From assembly GCA_036563805.1 (NCBI GenBank), contig DATCLS010000077.1, positions 1 through 64,000 on the forward strand: a stretch of DNA of 64,000 nucleotides. The letters run 5' to 3'. This document shows positions 1-7,904 of the stretch, piece after piece (the first letter of the stretch is position 1; each line of letters opens with the position of its first letter). This DNA is from DATCLS01 sp036563805. GTDB taxonomy: Bacteria > Actinomycetota > Acidimicrobiia > Acidimicrobiales > VFJN01. The notes under the pieces are model-generated. The model had not been told where the DNA came from. It did not search any database and saw only the letters and a program-made list of their open reading frames with translations. Both the position numbers and the translations under genes were made by a program.

Positions 1-149
1 CTCCACCCCTGCCCGGGTCGCCGCCCGGCGGCCCGACCCCCCCGCCCGGTGGTGACCGCGCCCAGGACGTCTACGGCTTCCTGACCAGCTTCACCGCCGG
101 CGTGCAGCGGGGCCTCGACGAGTCCCGCAGCCTCAAACCCGGCCCCTGA
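1..149 (+). CDS. C-terminal fragment of an unidentified protein
   Basis: An open frame enters from the left edge and stops at TGA 147-149. The visible 48 residues are a Pro/Gly-rich stretch followed by a helical tail (DVYGFLTSFTAGVQRGLDES). The tail resembles the extreme C-terminus of some actinobacterial sensor kinases, but this is an impression, not an assignment. The start and the main domains lie outside the window. Confidence 0.5.
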   Translation, partial: PPLPGSPPGGPTPPPGGDRAQDVYGFLTSFTAGVQRGLDESRSLKPGP

Positions 150-557
150 CGACGAGCGCTTCCGGCCGGGGGCACGCTCGGCCGGGAGCCCACCCCTCCG
201 GCGCGGCCCCGGAACCCCGCCCAAGCCCCTCGCCGAAGCCCGCGACCGGCCATCCCGCACCGGCCCGGCGGCCAGCCCGAGATGGACGGACCGGGCAGCC
301 GACCGCGGCGGCGACGGGGCGCCGAACGGCTCGGCCACCGGCCCGCAGGCGGACCGGGCCCCACGCCCACCGGGGTGGGAGGACGGCTGGATCGGACCGG
401 CGGCCGCCAGCCGAGCCGAGCCGGCGCCGACCAGACGCCGAGCGGCCCCCGAGCGGCCCCAAGCCTGCCCGGACGTGTCAGCGACGGCCAAGCAGGCCGA
501 GCGGCCCCAAAGCCTGCCCGGACGTGTCAGCGACGGCCAAGCGGGTAGTCGCGGGCC
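150..557. other. Non-coding GC-rich stretch upstream of the BrkB gene
   Basis: About 400 bases without a convincing gene. The open frames here are GC-driven and Arg/Pro-rich on both strands. The only structure I see is the tandem duplication at 451-542 just before the BrkB gene. Confidence 0.6.
451..542. repeat. Tandem direct duplication, about 48 bp period
   Basis: The block 451-493, beginning GAGCGGCCCCAAGCCTGCCC, recurs at 499-542 with one extra A in the second copy (CCCCAAAGCC). The two copies are otherwise identical. The duplication ends 15 bases before the ATG of the BrkB-family gene, so it lies in that gene's leader or promoter. Confidence 0.85.
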
Positions 558-1550
558 ATGACCGTCACCCCCGAGCTCGTGGACGCGGAGCGCGACCGCG
601 GCCGCACCGCCGAGCGACCGACCGAGGTCGGCGTGCGGGGCGCGGTCGACGTCGCCGCCCGGGTGAAGCGCGCCGTCAAGCGCGACGACGTGGCGCTGCT
701 GGCCGCGGGCGTCGCCTTCTACGCCCTGCTGGCGCTCGTCCCCGCCCTGGTGGCGCTCGTGTCGGTGTACGGGCTGGTCGCCGACCCCGCCGACATCCGC
801 CGCAACGTCGACGACGCCCTCTCCGCGGCGCCGGCCGAGGTGCGCGACCTGGTCGGGAGCCAGCTGTCGGACATCGTTGGGAGCTCGCCGTCCGGCCTGC
901 GCCTCGGCGCCATCGTCGGTGTCGCCGTGGCGCTGTGGGCGGCCTCGGGCTGCGTCAAGCACCTCATGACCGCCATAAACCGCGCCTACCACGAGGAGGA
1001 GACGCGGGGCTTCGTGGCGCTGCGGGGGACCGCCGGGGCGCTCACCGTGGCGCTGCTGGTCGTGGGCGTGGTCGGGCTGGGGATCGTGGTCGGCGCCGAG
1101 GTCGTCGCCCCCGACGACGGCGCCCTCCGCAGCCTGGCGCTGGTCGTGCGCTGGCCGCTCGCCGCCCTCCTCGTCGTGGCCGGGCTGGCCCTCCTCTACC
1201 GCTACGCCCCCGACCGCGACCAGCCCCGCTGGGACTGGGCGTCGCCGGGCGCCCTGTTCGCCACCCTGGCGTGGCTGGTGGCGTCGATCGGGTTCTCGAT
1301 CTACACGGCCAACTTCTCCAACTACAACGAGACCTACGGGGCCCTCGGCGCCATCGTCGTCGTCATGCTGTGGCTGTGGATCGGCGCCTTCGCCGTCATC
1401 GCCGGCGCCGAGCTCAACAGCGAGATGGAGCGCCAGACCGTGCGCGACACCACCCGGGGCGCGCCCGAGCCCTTGGGCGCACGCGACGCCTACGCCGCCG
1501 ACACGCTCGGCGAGCGCGCCGGCCAGCGCCCCGCCGGGAGCCGGGGGTGA
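558..1550 (+). CDS. YihY/BrkB-family inner-membrane protein
   Basis: A 330-residue multi-pass membrane protein of the YihY/virulence factor BrkB family (once misannotated as ribonuclease BN). The family signature is visible: a long first helix near residues 50-75 (DDVALLAAGVAFYALLALVP), a conserved middle block with GLRLGAIVGVAVALW, and the last part with NYNETYGALGAIVVVMLWLW at about 255-275. Length matches the family. Substrate is unknown; some homologues are thought to be transporters. It overlaps the next gene by a GTGA, so the two are probably co-translated. The cytoplasmic tail is charged and not conserved. Confidence 0.9.
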   Translation: MTVTPELVDAERDRGRTAERPTEVGVRGAVDVAARVKRAVKRDDVALLAAGVAFYALLALVPALVALVSVYGLVADPADIRRNVDDALSAAPAEVRDLVGSQLSDIVGSSPSGLRLGAIVGVAVALWAASGCVKHLMTAINRAYHEEETRGFVALRGTAGALTVALLVVGVVGLGIVVGAEVVAPDDGALRSLALVVRWPLAALLVVAGLALLYRYAPDRDQPRWDWASPGALFATLAWLVASIGFSIYTANFSNYNETYGALGAIVVVMLWLWIGAFAVIAGAELNSEMERQTVRDTTRGAPEPLGARDAYAADTLGERAGQRPAGSRG

Positions 1551-1789
1551 AACCGCTCCGCCTGGTCGCGGCGGCCGGCGTCTGGCTGGCGGCGGGCGTG
1601 GTGGCGGCGCTCGGCGTGCTGCTGTCGGCCACGATCGTCCTGCTGCCGCTGGGCGTCCCCCTGCTCCTGCTGTCCCGGAAGCTGTACGCCCGGTTCGCCC
1701 GGCTCGTGCTCCCCCGGGCGGTCGCCCACCCGGTCCGCGAGGCGAAGCGGCGGGTGCGGCGGGTCAGCCGGCGCCTCCAGCTGGCGTAG
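1547..1789 (+). CDS. Small basic membrane protein coupled to BrkB
   Basis: An 80-residue protein starting with GTG that overlaps the BrkB stop by four bases (GTGA). A long hydrophobic region (about residues 5-42) is followed by a strongly basic tail (RREAKRRVRRVSRR-like), giving a positive-inside anchor. I do not recognise the family. Translational coupling suggests it works with the BrkB protein. It converges on the gas-vesicle operon, whose last gene ends 55 bases away on the other strand. Confidence 0.65.
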   Translation: MKPLRLVAAAGVWLAAGVVAALGVLLSATIVLLPLGVPLLLLSRKLYARFARLVLPRAVAHPVREAKRRVRRVSRRLQLA

Positions 1790-1844
1790 GCAGCTGGCAC
1801 AAGCCGGGATCGGGCGGGCCCGCCGACCGGCGGCCGGGTCGCTC

Positions 1845-2270
1845 CTAGAGCAGGCGGCCGAGCGGCCCGAGGTCGAGGTTGAGGTCGGCGTCCTCCAGCC
1901 CGAACGCCTCCTTGAGCTCGCCCATCCGCTCCTCGAGCCGCAGGAACGTGAGGCCGAGCCGCTCGACCTCCTCATCGGTCAGCGAGCCGCCCTCCACCCG
2001 CCGCACGGCCTGGCGCTCCATCAGCTGCCGGAGCAGCTCGATCAGCGTGAGCACCAGCTGGGCGAGGCCCCGCTCGACGTTCTCGGGGTCGGCACGGACC
2101 GTGCGGTCGAGCCGGTTCCCGAGCCGGTCGAGCTCGCCGCGCAGGGCGTCGAGGGCCGTGGGGCCGGCCAGGATCTTGTCGGCCAGGGTGGCGTCGGCGC
2201 CGGGCGGACGCTCGGCGCGCCGGTGCTCGGCGCGCCGAGCCCCGTCGGGCCGGCGCCCGGGGTCAGGCAC
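1845..2270 (-). CDS. gvpK: Gas vesicle protein GvpK
   Basis: A 141-residue protein with the full GvpK signature: PENVERGLAQLVLTLIELLR, then RQLMERQAVRRVEGGSLTDE, EEVERLGLTFLRLEERM and the C-terminal LNLDLGPLG. GvpK is an accessory protein needed for gas-vesicle growth; its exact place in the particle is unclear. I chose the GTG at 2270 because it overlaps the end of the upstream gvpF/L gene by eight bases, in keeping with the rest of the operon. The first 30 residues are Arg-rich and unlikely to be conserved. It is the last gene of the operon. Confidence 0.92.
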   Translation of the reverse strand: MPDPGRRPDGARRAEHRRAERPPGADATLADKILAGPTALDALRGELDRLGNRLDRTVRADPENVERGLAQLVLTLIELLRQLMERQAVRRVEGGSLTDEEVERLGLTFLRLEERMGELKEAFGLEDADLNLDLGPLGRLL

Positions 2271-3003
2271 CGGGCACCCCGCCGTCGGCGAAGCTGTACG
2301 GCGGCCACGGACCGGTGCAGAGGATGGCGACCTCGGGCTCGTCCCGGCCCACGGCCCGGACGGCGGCCACCAGGCGGTCGACCGCGCCGCGGTCGACGAG
2401 GTAGGCGGCCGCCAGCACGATCCCGGGGGCGGGACCGACCTCCAGCCGGCGGTCGGCCGCCGCGCCCCGGACGGCGGCGTCGATGCGGGCGGCGACGGCC
2501 TCCGCCCGCGCCGCCGCGGCCCGGCGGCGCCGGTCCGCCGCCACCCGGGCCATGAGGTAGGCGCGACCGGGGGCGGGACCGGTGGCCACGGGCGGGGCCG
2601 GCTCCGGCGGGGGCGCCGGTCCGCCGCCGCGGTCACCGCCGCCGCCGTCATCGTCGCCGCCGGCCCACCGGACCCGCACCCCGACCTCCACCCGGCCGCG
2701 GACGTGGGTGAGCCCGGCGACCAGCTGGTCGTGACGCTCGTCGAGCGCCGCCGCCAGCGCGCCCCCGTCGGCGAAGGCGGCGCCGAACCGGACCGGCAGG
2801 ACGGCGTCCGCCGCCGCCAGCACCGCCTCGCACACCGCGGCGTGGGCGACCACCGCGGCGCGGGTCGGACGGGGTGCCCGGTCGTGGCGGGTCACGGCCG
2901 CCACCAGCCCCCGGTGGGGGACGAGCTCGACCGGGACGCCTTCGATCCCCGGCGCCCGGGCGGGCCGCCGGACACCGCAGGCGATGGCGTAGGCCGTGAT
3001 CAC
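2263..3003 (-). CDS. Gas vesicle GvpF/GvpL-family protein (second L-type copy)
   Basis: A 246-residue GvpF/GvpL-family protein. Visible features are the N-terminal ferredoxin-like half (ITAYAIACGV; VLPVRFGAAFADGGALAAAL), a Gly/Pro/Asp-rich linker at about 140-170, the AYLMARVAADRRRR block, and the end VAILCTGPWPPYSFA, a hallmark of the family. GvpF/L proteins bind GvpA and act in the assembly of the shell. The GTG start overlaps the stop of the preceding short gvpA-type gene (GTGA). It is the most divergent of three F/L paralogues in this cluster; which numbered Gvp it matches cannot be fixed by eye. Confidence 0.88.
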   Translation of the reverse strand: MITAYAIACGVRRPARAPGIEGVPVELVPHRGLVAAVTRHDRAPRPTRAAVVAHAAVCEAVLAAADAVLPVRFGAAFADGGALAAALDERHDQLVAGLTHVRGRVEVGVRVRWAGGDDDGGGGDRGGGPAPPPEPAPPVATGPAPGRAYLMARVAADRRRRAAAARAEAVAARIDAAVRGAAADRRLEVGPAPGIVLAAAYLVDRGAVDRLVAAVRAVGRDEPEVAILCTGPWPPYSFADGGVPGA

Positions 3004-3191
3004 CGGCGCGCCCCGCCGCGGCCGAGCGCCCGGGCCGTGTCCTCCGAGCAGAGGAACAGCTGCAGGCCCAGGTGGACGAGGTCGATGTCGGCCACGGACA
3101 GCGTGATGTCCCCGGTCAGCACCACGCCCTTGTCGATGACCCGGTCGATGACCTCGACGAGCGCGACGTCCTCGCCCAAGTGGTCGTTCAC
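3000..3191 (-). CDS. Short GvpA-fold protein (GvpS/GvpM type)
   Basis: A 63-residue member of the GvpA/GvpJ/GvpM family: LVEVIDRVIDKGVVLTGDIT followed by LSVADIDLVHLGLQLFL, which maps on the alpha-beta-beta-alpha core of GvpA. It lacks the long tail of the other two copies. Such minor GvpA-like proteins are thought to cap or nucleate vesicles. GTG start with GTGA overlap with gvpL upstream and GTGA overlap with the next F/L gene downstream. The position between two F/L genes and before gvpK matches gvpS of Streptomyces clusters. Confidence 0.85.
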   Translation of the reverse strand: MNDHLGEDVALVEVIDRVIDKGVVLTGDITLSVADIDLVHLGLQLFLCSEDTARALGRGGARR

Positions 3192-4333
3192 GGGGCGTCC
3201 CCGTCGTCCCGGCCGGCGCGGTCGTCACCGTCGTCTCCGTCGTCGTCGTCTCCGTCGTCATCGTCCAGCGGAGGCAGGGCCACGAAGTGGTGGGGCGGCC
3301 ACGGGCCGGTGACCTGCACGGTCAGGCCCCAGCCGGCGTGCCGGCTCGCCAGCTCGCCCGCCCGCCGGTGGAACGCCTCGACCGCCGCGTCGTCGAGCAG
3401 GTAGGCGCCGTTCAGGATCATCTCCCCCTCGTGACCGGACAGCTCGGGGTTCTGGGGCGGGTCCGTGCAGGCGTCCACGGCCAGCTCGGACAGCGCGCCG
3501 TGGGCCTCGGCGGCCAGGTCGAGGAGGAGGCGGTGCCGCTCGTCGCGGGTCCGGCGCTCCGCCGCCCGCTGGGCCAGGTAGCTGCGACCCGCCCGGCCGG
3601 GGCCGCCCGGGTCGGCGCCCGGCGACGCCGCGGCCGCGCCCCGCTCGGCCCGCTCGGCCAGCCAGGCGTCGCAGGCGGCGGTGTCGACCAGCGCCTTGAC
3701 CCCCCACTCGCTCCGGCCCGCCAGGCCGTCGACCGCGGCCCGGATCTTCTCGGCGTGCCGCCGCAGCACGGCCGCCACGCGCGGCCGGTCGTGAAAGACG
3801 GTCCCGAAGCTCAGCGGCACGACCGGCCCGGCGGCGAGCGCCCCGGCGAGGACGGCCTCGTGGGCGCGGGCGTTGGCGTCCACCCAGTCGAGGTCCTCGA
3901 GCCGGGCCCGCAGGGCCGGCTCGTCGACCTCGACCCGCGGGACCCGGGAGACGAGCGCCCGCAGGCCCGCTGCCTCCAGACCGTCGACCTCGGCCCCGAG
4001 CACGCCGGTGACGCCGACCGGCGGCTCGGCGTCCTGCGGCTGGATCCCGTAGACGTACCAGGCCCACTCGGACGCGGTACGGGCGGGCGCCGGCGTGTCG
4101 GTCGCGAGACCGTCGGACCCGGGACCCTCTGGCGCCGCCGCTTCGGCCGCTTCCTCCGCCGCCAGGCGGTCGGCCGCCCGGGCCAGGAGCGACCGGGTGA
4201 TGAGCTCCTCCAGGGTGGCGGTGGCCTCGTCGACCGCCGCCCGGTAGGCCCGGTCGAGGATCGCCTCGACGTCGCGCGCCGACCGCCCCCGGAGGGCGGC
4301 GTTCAGGCGACGGAGGACGTCCTCGTCCCGCAT
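3188..4333 (-). CDS. gvpL: Gas vesicle protein GvpL with N-terminal helical extension and acidic tail
   Basis: A 381-residue GvpF/GvpL protein, longer than the usual 240-280. Residues about 1-95 form an extra helical, Ala/Glu/Arg-rich domain (MRDEDVLRRLNAALRGRSAR and after). The F/L domain then starts with WAWYVYGIQPQDAEPPVGVT and holds VVPLSFGTVF, RSYLAQRAAERR, and MILNGAYLLDD near the end, closing with VTGPWPPHHFV. The last 25 residues are an Asp-rich tail (DDDDGDDDDGDDGDD). It follows gvpJ by 6 bases. The extension and acidic tail are unusual and could mediate extra contacts in the assembly. Confidence 0.9.
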   Translation of the reverse strand: MRDEDVLRRLNAALRGRSARDVEAILDRAYRAAVDEATATLEELITRSLLARAADRLAAEEAAEAAAPEGPGSDGLATDTPAPARTASEWAWYVYGIQPQDAEPPVGVTGVLGAEVDGLEAAGLRALVSRVPRVEVDEPALRARLEDLDWVDANARAHEAVLAGALAAGPVVPLSFGTVFHDRPRVAAVLRRHAEKIRAAVDGLAGRSEWGVKALVDTAACDAWLAERAERGAAAASPGADPGGPGRAGRSYLAQRAAERRTRDERHRLLLDLAAEAHGALSELAVDACTDPPQNPELSGHEGEMILNGAYLLDDAAVEAFHRRAGELASRHAGWGLTVQVTGPWPPHHFVALPPLDDDDGDDDDGDDGDDRAGRDDGDAP

Positions 4334-4339
4334 CGCGCC

Positions 4340-4741
4340 TCAGCTGCGTTTCCTCGCGGTCCGCCGCGGCCGGGCGGGCGCCGCCGCCTCGTCCTTCCCT
4401 TCCCCCGCCGCCGTCCCCGCCCCCGCCGGCAGCTCGGCCAGGCGACTCTCCAGCTCGGCGACCCGGGCCTCCAGGTCGCGGCCCCGCCCGTCGCCGTCGC
4501 CGGACAGGAACGGGTCGTGGCGCCACCACGTGATGCCCATCTCCGCCGCCTTGTCGGCCGAGGCCACCAGCAGCCGGAGCTTGATCGTGAGCAGCTCGAT
4601 GTCGAGCAGGTTGATGCGGATGTCGCCGGCCACGACCAGGCCCTTGTCGAGCACCCGCTCGAGCACGTCGGCCAGGTTGGCGCTCTGCGGAGCCCGGGTG
4701 ATGCCGCCGCGGCGGTACGTCGTCGGTTGGTCCACGCTCAC
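4340..4741 (-). CDS. gvpJ: Gas vesicle protein GvpJ (GvpA family)
   Basis: A 133-residue GvpA-family protein. The core, residues about 22-72, reads LADVLERVLDKGLVVAGDIR then INLLDIELLTIKLRLLVASA, and is followed by the GvpJ-type GITWWRHDPF. The C-terminal third is a coiled-coil-like stretch (LEARVAELESRLAELP) and a Lys/Arg/Ala tail. GvpJ is a minor shell protein. The GTG start overlaps the gvpO stop (GTGA). Confidence 0.93.
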   Translation of the reverse strand: MSVDQPTTYRRGGITRAPQSANLADVLERVLDKGLVVAGDIRINLLDIELLTIKLRLLVASADKAAEMGITWWRHDPFLSGDGDGRGRDLEARVAELESRLAELPAGAGTAAGEGKDEAAAPARPRRTARKRS

Positions 4742-5457
4742 TCCCGGGTCGTCTGGTTGCGGTAGTAGCGGTGGGCGCGCTGGTAGCTGGTCACGGCGCC
4801 CGAGCCGTCGACCTCGACCTCGTAGGTGGCCAGCACGTCGGTGGTCGACGGCACCCGGGACAGCTCCAGGACCTCGATCGTGACCTGGTAGCCCCCGTCG
4901 GTCCGCTGGACGCCGGACACGGCGTCGACGGTCCGGCCCGTGAGGTCGGCCAGGGCCCGGGCGGCCGCCGCGGCCACGCCGGCGAGCGACCCCGGCTCGG
5001 GTGGCGGGCCTCCGGCCTCCGCCGGCTCCTCCTCCGGCTGCTCGGCCTCGGGTTCCGGCTCCTCCGGTTCGGCCGCCTCGGGCTCGGACGCCTGCTCGGC
5101 GTCGGCCTCGGGCTCCGGCTCCTCCGCCTCGGGCTCGGACGGCTCCGCCTCGGCGGCCTCGGCCTCGGGCTCCGGCTCCTCGGGCTCGGACGGCTCCGCC
5201 TCGGCAGCGTCCTCCGGCTCCGCCGGCTCGGCGGCCGGCTCCTCGGGCTCCGCCGCCTTGGGAGCCGGTTCCCCGTCTCCGCCGCGGTCGTGCTCCTCGA
5301 TGCGCCGGAGCAGGGCCGCCTTCGTCCCCGTGGTGGGCAGCCCGCGAGCGCGGGCCGCGGCCTTCAGCTCGGCCTTGCTCAGTGCCGCCAGGTCGCTGCC
5401 GGCGTCGCCGGGCGAGCCGGCGCCGGCGCCGGTGTCGGCCGCTCGGGCGTCAGCCAT
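4738..5457 (-). CDS. gvpO: GvpO with N-terminal SAP domain and long acidic linker
   Basis: A 239-residue protein with three parts. Residues about 22-56 match a SAP motif (LSKAELKAAARARGLPTTGT then KAALLRRIEEH), a helix-extended-helix fold that binds DNA or RNA in many proteins. Residues about 60-150 are a low-complexity Glu/Pro/Ala linker. The C-terminal 85 residues are the GvpO domain (LADLTGRTVDAVSGVQRTDG, ELSRVPSTTDVLATYEVEVD, and an ending YYRNQ). GvpO is required for vesicle formation in several species and may act in expression. I chose ATG 5457, which overlaps the gvpG stop, over more upstream in-frame codons. Confidence 0.88.
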   Translation of the reverse strand: MADARAADTGAGAGSPGDAGSDLAALSKAELKAAARARGLPTTGTKAALLRRIEEHDRGGDGEPAPKAAEPEEPAAEPAEPEDAAEAEPSEPEEPEPEAEAAEAEPSEPEAEEPEPEADAEQASEPEAAEPEEPEPEAEQPEEEPAEAGGPPPEPGSLAGVAAAAARALADLTGRTVDAVSGVQRTDGGYQVTIEVLELSRVPSTTDVLATYEVEVDGSGAVTSYQRAHRYYRNQTTRE

Positions 5458-5779
5458 CGCCCGGCTCCTCGACGAGACCCCCGTCGACCACGTCGTCGGG
5501 CACATCGTCGGCGGGCCAGAGCTCAACGCCGCCCCGCTCGGCCCGCAGCTCGCCAGCCACCAGCAGGCGCTCGACGAGGGCGTCGGCCGCCGCCTCGTGG
5601 TCGGCCTCCGACAGCTCGCCGGCCGCCAGGCGCCGGTCGAGGTCCTCGAGCTCTTGGCGGATCGCGCCCTCGTCGTAGTACTCCCGCTCGGCCGCGGCCA
5701 GCAGCTGGTCGGCGATCCACACCGTCCCGCCGACGGGGGCGCTGACCGGCAGCGTGAGCAGCGTCAGGAAAAGGCCCAC
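5450..5779 (-). CDS. gvpG: Gas vesicle protein GvpG
   Basis: A 109-residue GvpG. The conserved N-terminus is a hydrophobic helix (LFLTLLTLPVSAPVGGTVWI), followed by a coiled-coil region (ADQLLAAAEREYYDEGAIRQ, ELEDLDRRLAAGELSEADHE). GvpG is a small accessory protein in assembly complexes with GvpF/L. GTG start at 5779, four bases after the gvpF stop; the gene overlaps gvpO by eight bases. The tail is acidic and variable. Confidence 0.88.
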   Translation of the reverse strand: MGLFLTLLTLPVSAPVGGTVWIADQLLAAAEREYYDEGAIRQELEDLDRRLAAGELSEADHEAAADALVERLLVAGELRAERGGVELWPADDVPDDVVDGGLVEEPGDG

Positions 5780-5783
5780 GACG

Positions 5784-6605
5784 TCACCCCACCGGCCCGA
5801 GCTCGTCGGACGAGTCGAGCGAGCTGAACGAGTAGGGGGCGAGCGGGCCGACGTACCGGAGCCGGATCTCCGGGTGGTCCCGGGCGACGGCCCCGATCCG
5901 GTCGTCGAAGGCCCCGACGTCCGTCCGGCGCACCAGGAACGTGCCGTTGACGACCATGTGGGGGTCGAGCGGCTCGCCGGGGTTGACGGCGGCGGCCAGC
6001 TCGCCCAGCGCCGCGTAGATCTCGTCGGCGTCGTCGTCCCGCCGCCGGTCGAGGGCGGCGGCCACTTGCTCGCCGAGCCGGATCCGCTCGTAATAGGCGG
6101 CCTCAGGGTCGATGCCGGCGAGCCGCTCGTGCTGGGCGGCGAGCGCCGGCTCGGCGGCGACGAGCTGGCGGACGATCGCGTCCTCGTCGTAGCTCGCCTT
6201 GACCGCCAGCTCGACGTGCGGGCCCAGGTCGTCGAGCAGCGCGTCGAGCCGGTCGCTGTGGGGCCGCAGGATCCGGTCGACGACCGCGTCGTCGCCGTCG
6301 ACCAGCGTGCCGAACCGCAGCGGCACGACGGGCCCGGCCCGCACGGCGGCGTCGAGCACACGGGCGTGCGCCCGGAGCGACCGGGAGGCGGCGCGCACGT
6401 CCTCGGGGTCGACGTCGCTGACCAGCGCGCCCAGCGACCCGCGGGCGACGAGCCGGACGGGCGCGCCCCCGACGCCCTCCACGGTCGCATCGTGCGCACC
6501 GCCGGCGGCACCGCCGCCGCCCTCGACGTCCGGCGGGGCGGCGCCCGGCCGGGTCACGCCGTAGACGTAGGTGGTGCCGCCCCCGGGTGGCTCGGACCCG
6601 GTCAT
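5784..6605 (-). CDS. gvpF: Gas vesicle protein GvpF
   Basis: A 273-residue canonical GvpF/GvpL protein: TTYVYGVTRPGAAPP at the start, PVVPLRFGTLVDGDDAVVDR in the first half, AYYERIRLGEQVAAALDRRR in the middle, MVVNGTFLVRR and the closing RLRYVGPLAPYSF. It directly follows gvpA with an ATGA overlap, the same order as in Streptomyces (gvpA-gvpF-gvpG). GvpF binds GvpA and is thought to prevent its premature aggregation. Confidence 0.93.
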   Translation of the reverse strand: MTGSEPPGGGTTYVYGVTRPGAAPPDVEGGGGAAGGAHDATVEGVGGAPVRLVARGSLGALVSDVDPEDVRAASRSLRAHARVLDAAVRAGPVVPLRFGTLVDGDDAVVDRILRPHSDRLDALLDDLGPHVELAVKASYDEDAIVRQLVAAEPALAAQHERLAGIDPEAAYYERIRLGEQVAAALDRRRDDDADEIYAALGELAAAVNPGEPLDPHMVVNGTFLVRRTDVGAFDDRIGAVARDHPEIRLRYVGPLAPYSFSSLDSSDELGPVG

Positions 6606-6991
6606 TCCTCGTCGCCCTCCTCACCCCGGCCGATCGCCTCCTTGACCCGGTCCTTCGCCCGGCCGACCGAGTCACCGACGCTCTCCTTGGCGCCCTCGAG
6701 GGCGCCGCCGGCCTTGCCCTTGGCCACGCCGCGCGTCAGGTCCTGGGCGAACTCGGGCAGGTCCTTGCTCTTCTCCTCGAGCACGAGGCGGTCGACGGCC
6801 TCGGCGAAGCGCAGGTAGGTGTCGACGCTGGCGATGACGATGCGGAGGTCGATGGTGAGGATCTCGATCCCGACCAGCGACACCCGCACGTAGGCGTCGA
6901 TGACCAGTCCCTTGTCGAGGATGAGGTCGAGGACGTCGTAGAGCGAGCTCGACGACGGGGTCCGCCGGACGACGGAAGAGGTGGCTGGCAT
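6602..6991 (-). CDS. gvpA: Major gas vesicle shell protein GvpA with C-terminal extension
   Basis: A 129-residue GvpA. The core is classical: SSLYDVLDLILDKGLVIDAY, RVSLVGIEILTIDLRIVIAS, then VDTYLRFAEAVDRL. GvpA monomers form the ribbed protein shell. The ATG at 6991 is preceded by a strong ribosome site (AGGAAGGAGA). The tail from about residue 72 is an extra Lys/Glu/Ala amphipathic stretch, as in other actinobacterial GvpA proteins. It is the first structural gene of the operon; the next seven genes follow with overlaps or gaps of at most 6 bases. Confidence 0.94.
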   Translation of the reverse strand: MPATSSVVRRTPSSSSLYDVLDLILDKGLVIDAYVRVSLVGIEILTIDLRIVIASVDTYLRFAEAVDRLVLEEKSKDLPEFAQDLTRGVAKGKAGGALEGAKESVGDSVGRAKDRVKEAIGRGEEGDEE

Positions 6992-7037
6992 CGTGGCGCG
7001 TCTCCTTCCTCGGCCGGGGTCACCGGCCGGGCGGCGG

Positions 7038-7904
7038 TCAGGCCGACTTGGCCTGCGGTCGGTCCTCATCGCCGGCCGACTCGTCGTCGGCCGGGATCTC
7101 ACCCCGCCACTCGCCCGTCTCCTCGCCGTTCAGCTCGAGGAAGTGCTTGTAGAGGCGGAGGTCCTTGCGCACCCGGCGCCGGGCGGCGAGGAAGACGTTC
7201 CCGACCTTCTCCACGAAGCCGTTCGGGAAGTACTCCATCTCCACGTGCACGCGGGTGAGGGTCCCGTCGAGCCGATGGAACGTGACGGCGCCCCGGTTCT
7301 CGGTGCCGTCGGTGCTCTCCCAGACGATGCGCTCGTCGGGTACCTGCTCGAGGATCTTGGCGGTCCAGCGCCGGCGGGACGGGCCGATCTTGGCGACCCA
7401 GCGGGTCTCGTCATCCGCCTCGTGGTCGACCGACTGCGGGCCCTTCATGATCCGGGGCATGTCGGCGAACTGGGTCCATTGGTTGTAGGCCGTCGTCAGG
7501 GGAACCCCGACGTCGATGCCCTCCTTGATGATCAGGCGGAGCTTCTTCAGGTTCTCCTCGGCGTCCTGTCCGCCGTCGTCGCCGCCGGGCTCGGCCCCGT
7601 TTCCCCCGCCGGTCATGGACCCCAGCGCGGAGGTGACCTTGCCGACCGGGCCGCCGATCGACTTCGTGAGCGACGACGCCTGGTCGGCCACGTCGCCGAC
7701 CTTCTGCATCGTCCGCTTGCCCTTCTCGGTCTGCTCGACGACCTTGTCCTTCAGCCGGCCGCCGGCCCGTTTGGCGCCGACGCCACCGGCGACGCTGGTC
7801 AGGGCGCCGACGCCGAGGGCGCCGACGCGGCCGAGGCTGGCCCAGTCGGTGCGCCGCCGGCCGACGGGGATGCCGAGGACACGGGGCCGTCTGGTGGGAA
7901 GCAT
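7038..7904 (-). CDS. Gas-vesicle-associated SRPBCC (cyclase/dehydrase-type) protein
   Basis: A 288-residue protein. Residues about 140-270 form a START/Bet v1-like SRPBCC domain (TAYNQWTQFADMPRIMKGPQ; IGPSRRRWTAKILEQVPDER; VTFHRLDGTLTRVHVEMEYF; ending GEWRGEIP). The first 35 residues carry a motif, RVLGIPVGRRRTDWASLG, shared with the divergent gene at 8111. A region of about 50-115 is amphipathic with Lys/Gly. Start ATG 7904 was chosen for the GAGGAGG-type site just upstream. SRPBCC proteins are regular members of actinobacterial gas-vesicle clusters, but their role is not known. It lies 46 bases upstream of gvpA, so likely in the same transcript. Confidence 0.85.
   Translation of the reverse strand: MLPTRRPRVLGIPVGRRRTDWASLGRVGALGVGALTSVAGGVGAKRAGGRLKDKVVEQTEKGKRTMQKVGDVADQASSLTKSIGGPVGKVTSALGSMTGGGNGAEPGGDDGGQDAEENLKKLRLIIKEGIDVGVPLTTAYNQWTQFADMPRIMKGPQSVDHEADDETRWVAKIGPSRRRWTAKILEQVPDERIVWESTDGTENRGAVTFHRLDGTLTRVHVEMEYFPNGFVEKVGNVFLAARRRVRKDLRLYKHFLELNGEETGEWRGEIPADDESAGDEDRPQAKSA

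Noticed and set aside
4694..4707. CCCGGGTGATGCC, similar to one half of the shared palindrome
   Set aside because: It lies inside gvpJ coding sequence and lacks the second half-site.
3287..4765. A 492-codon plus-strand frame across gvpL and gvpJ
   Set aside because: Both genes on the other strand show clear Gvp motifs and 4-base couplings; the plus frame is low complexity.
4990..5275. Repeat array in gvpO as a mobile or regulatory repeat
   Set aside because: It simply encodes the Glu/Pro/Ala linker; the DNA repeats follow the codons of a low-complexity protein segment.
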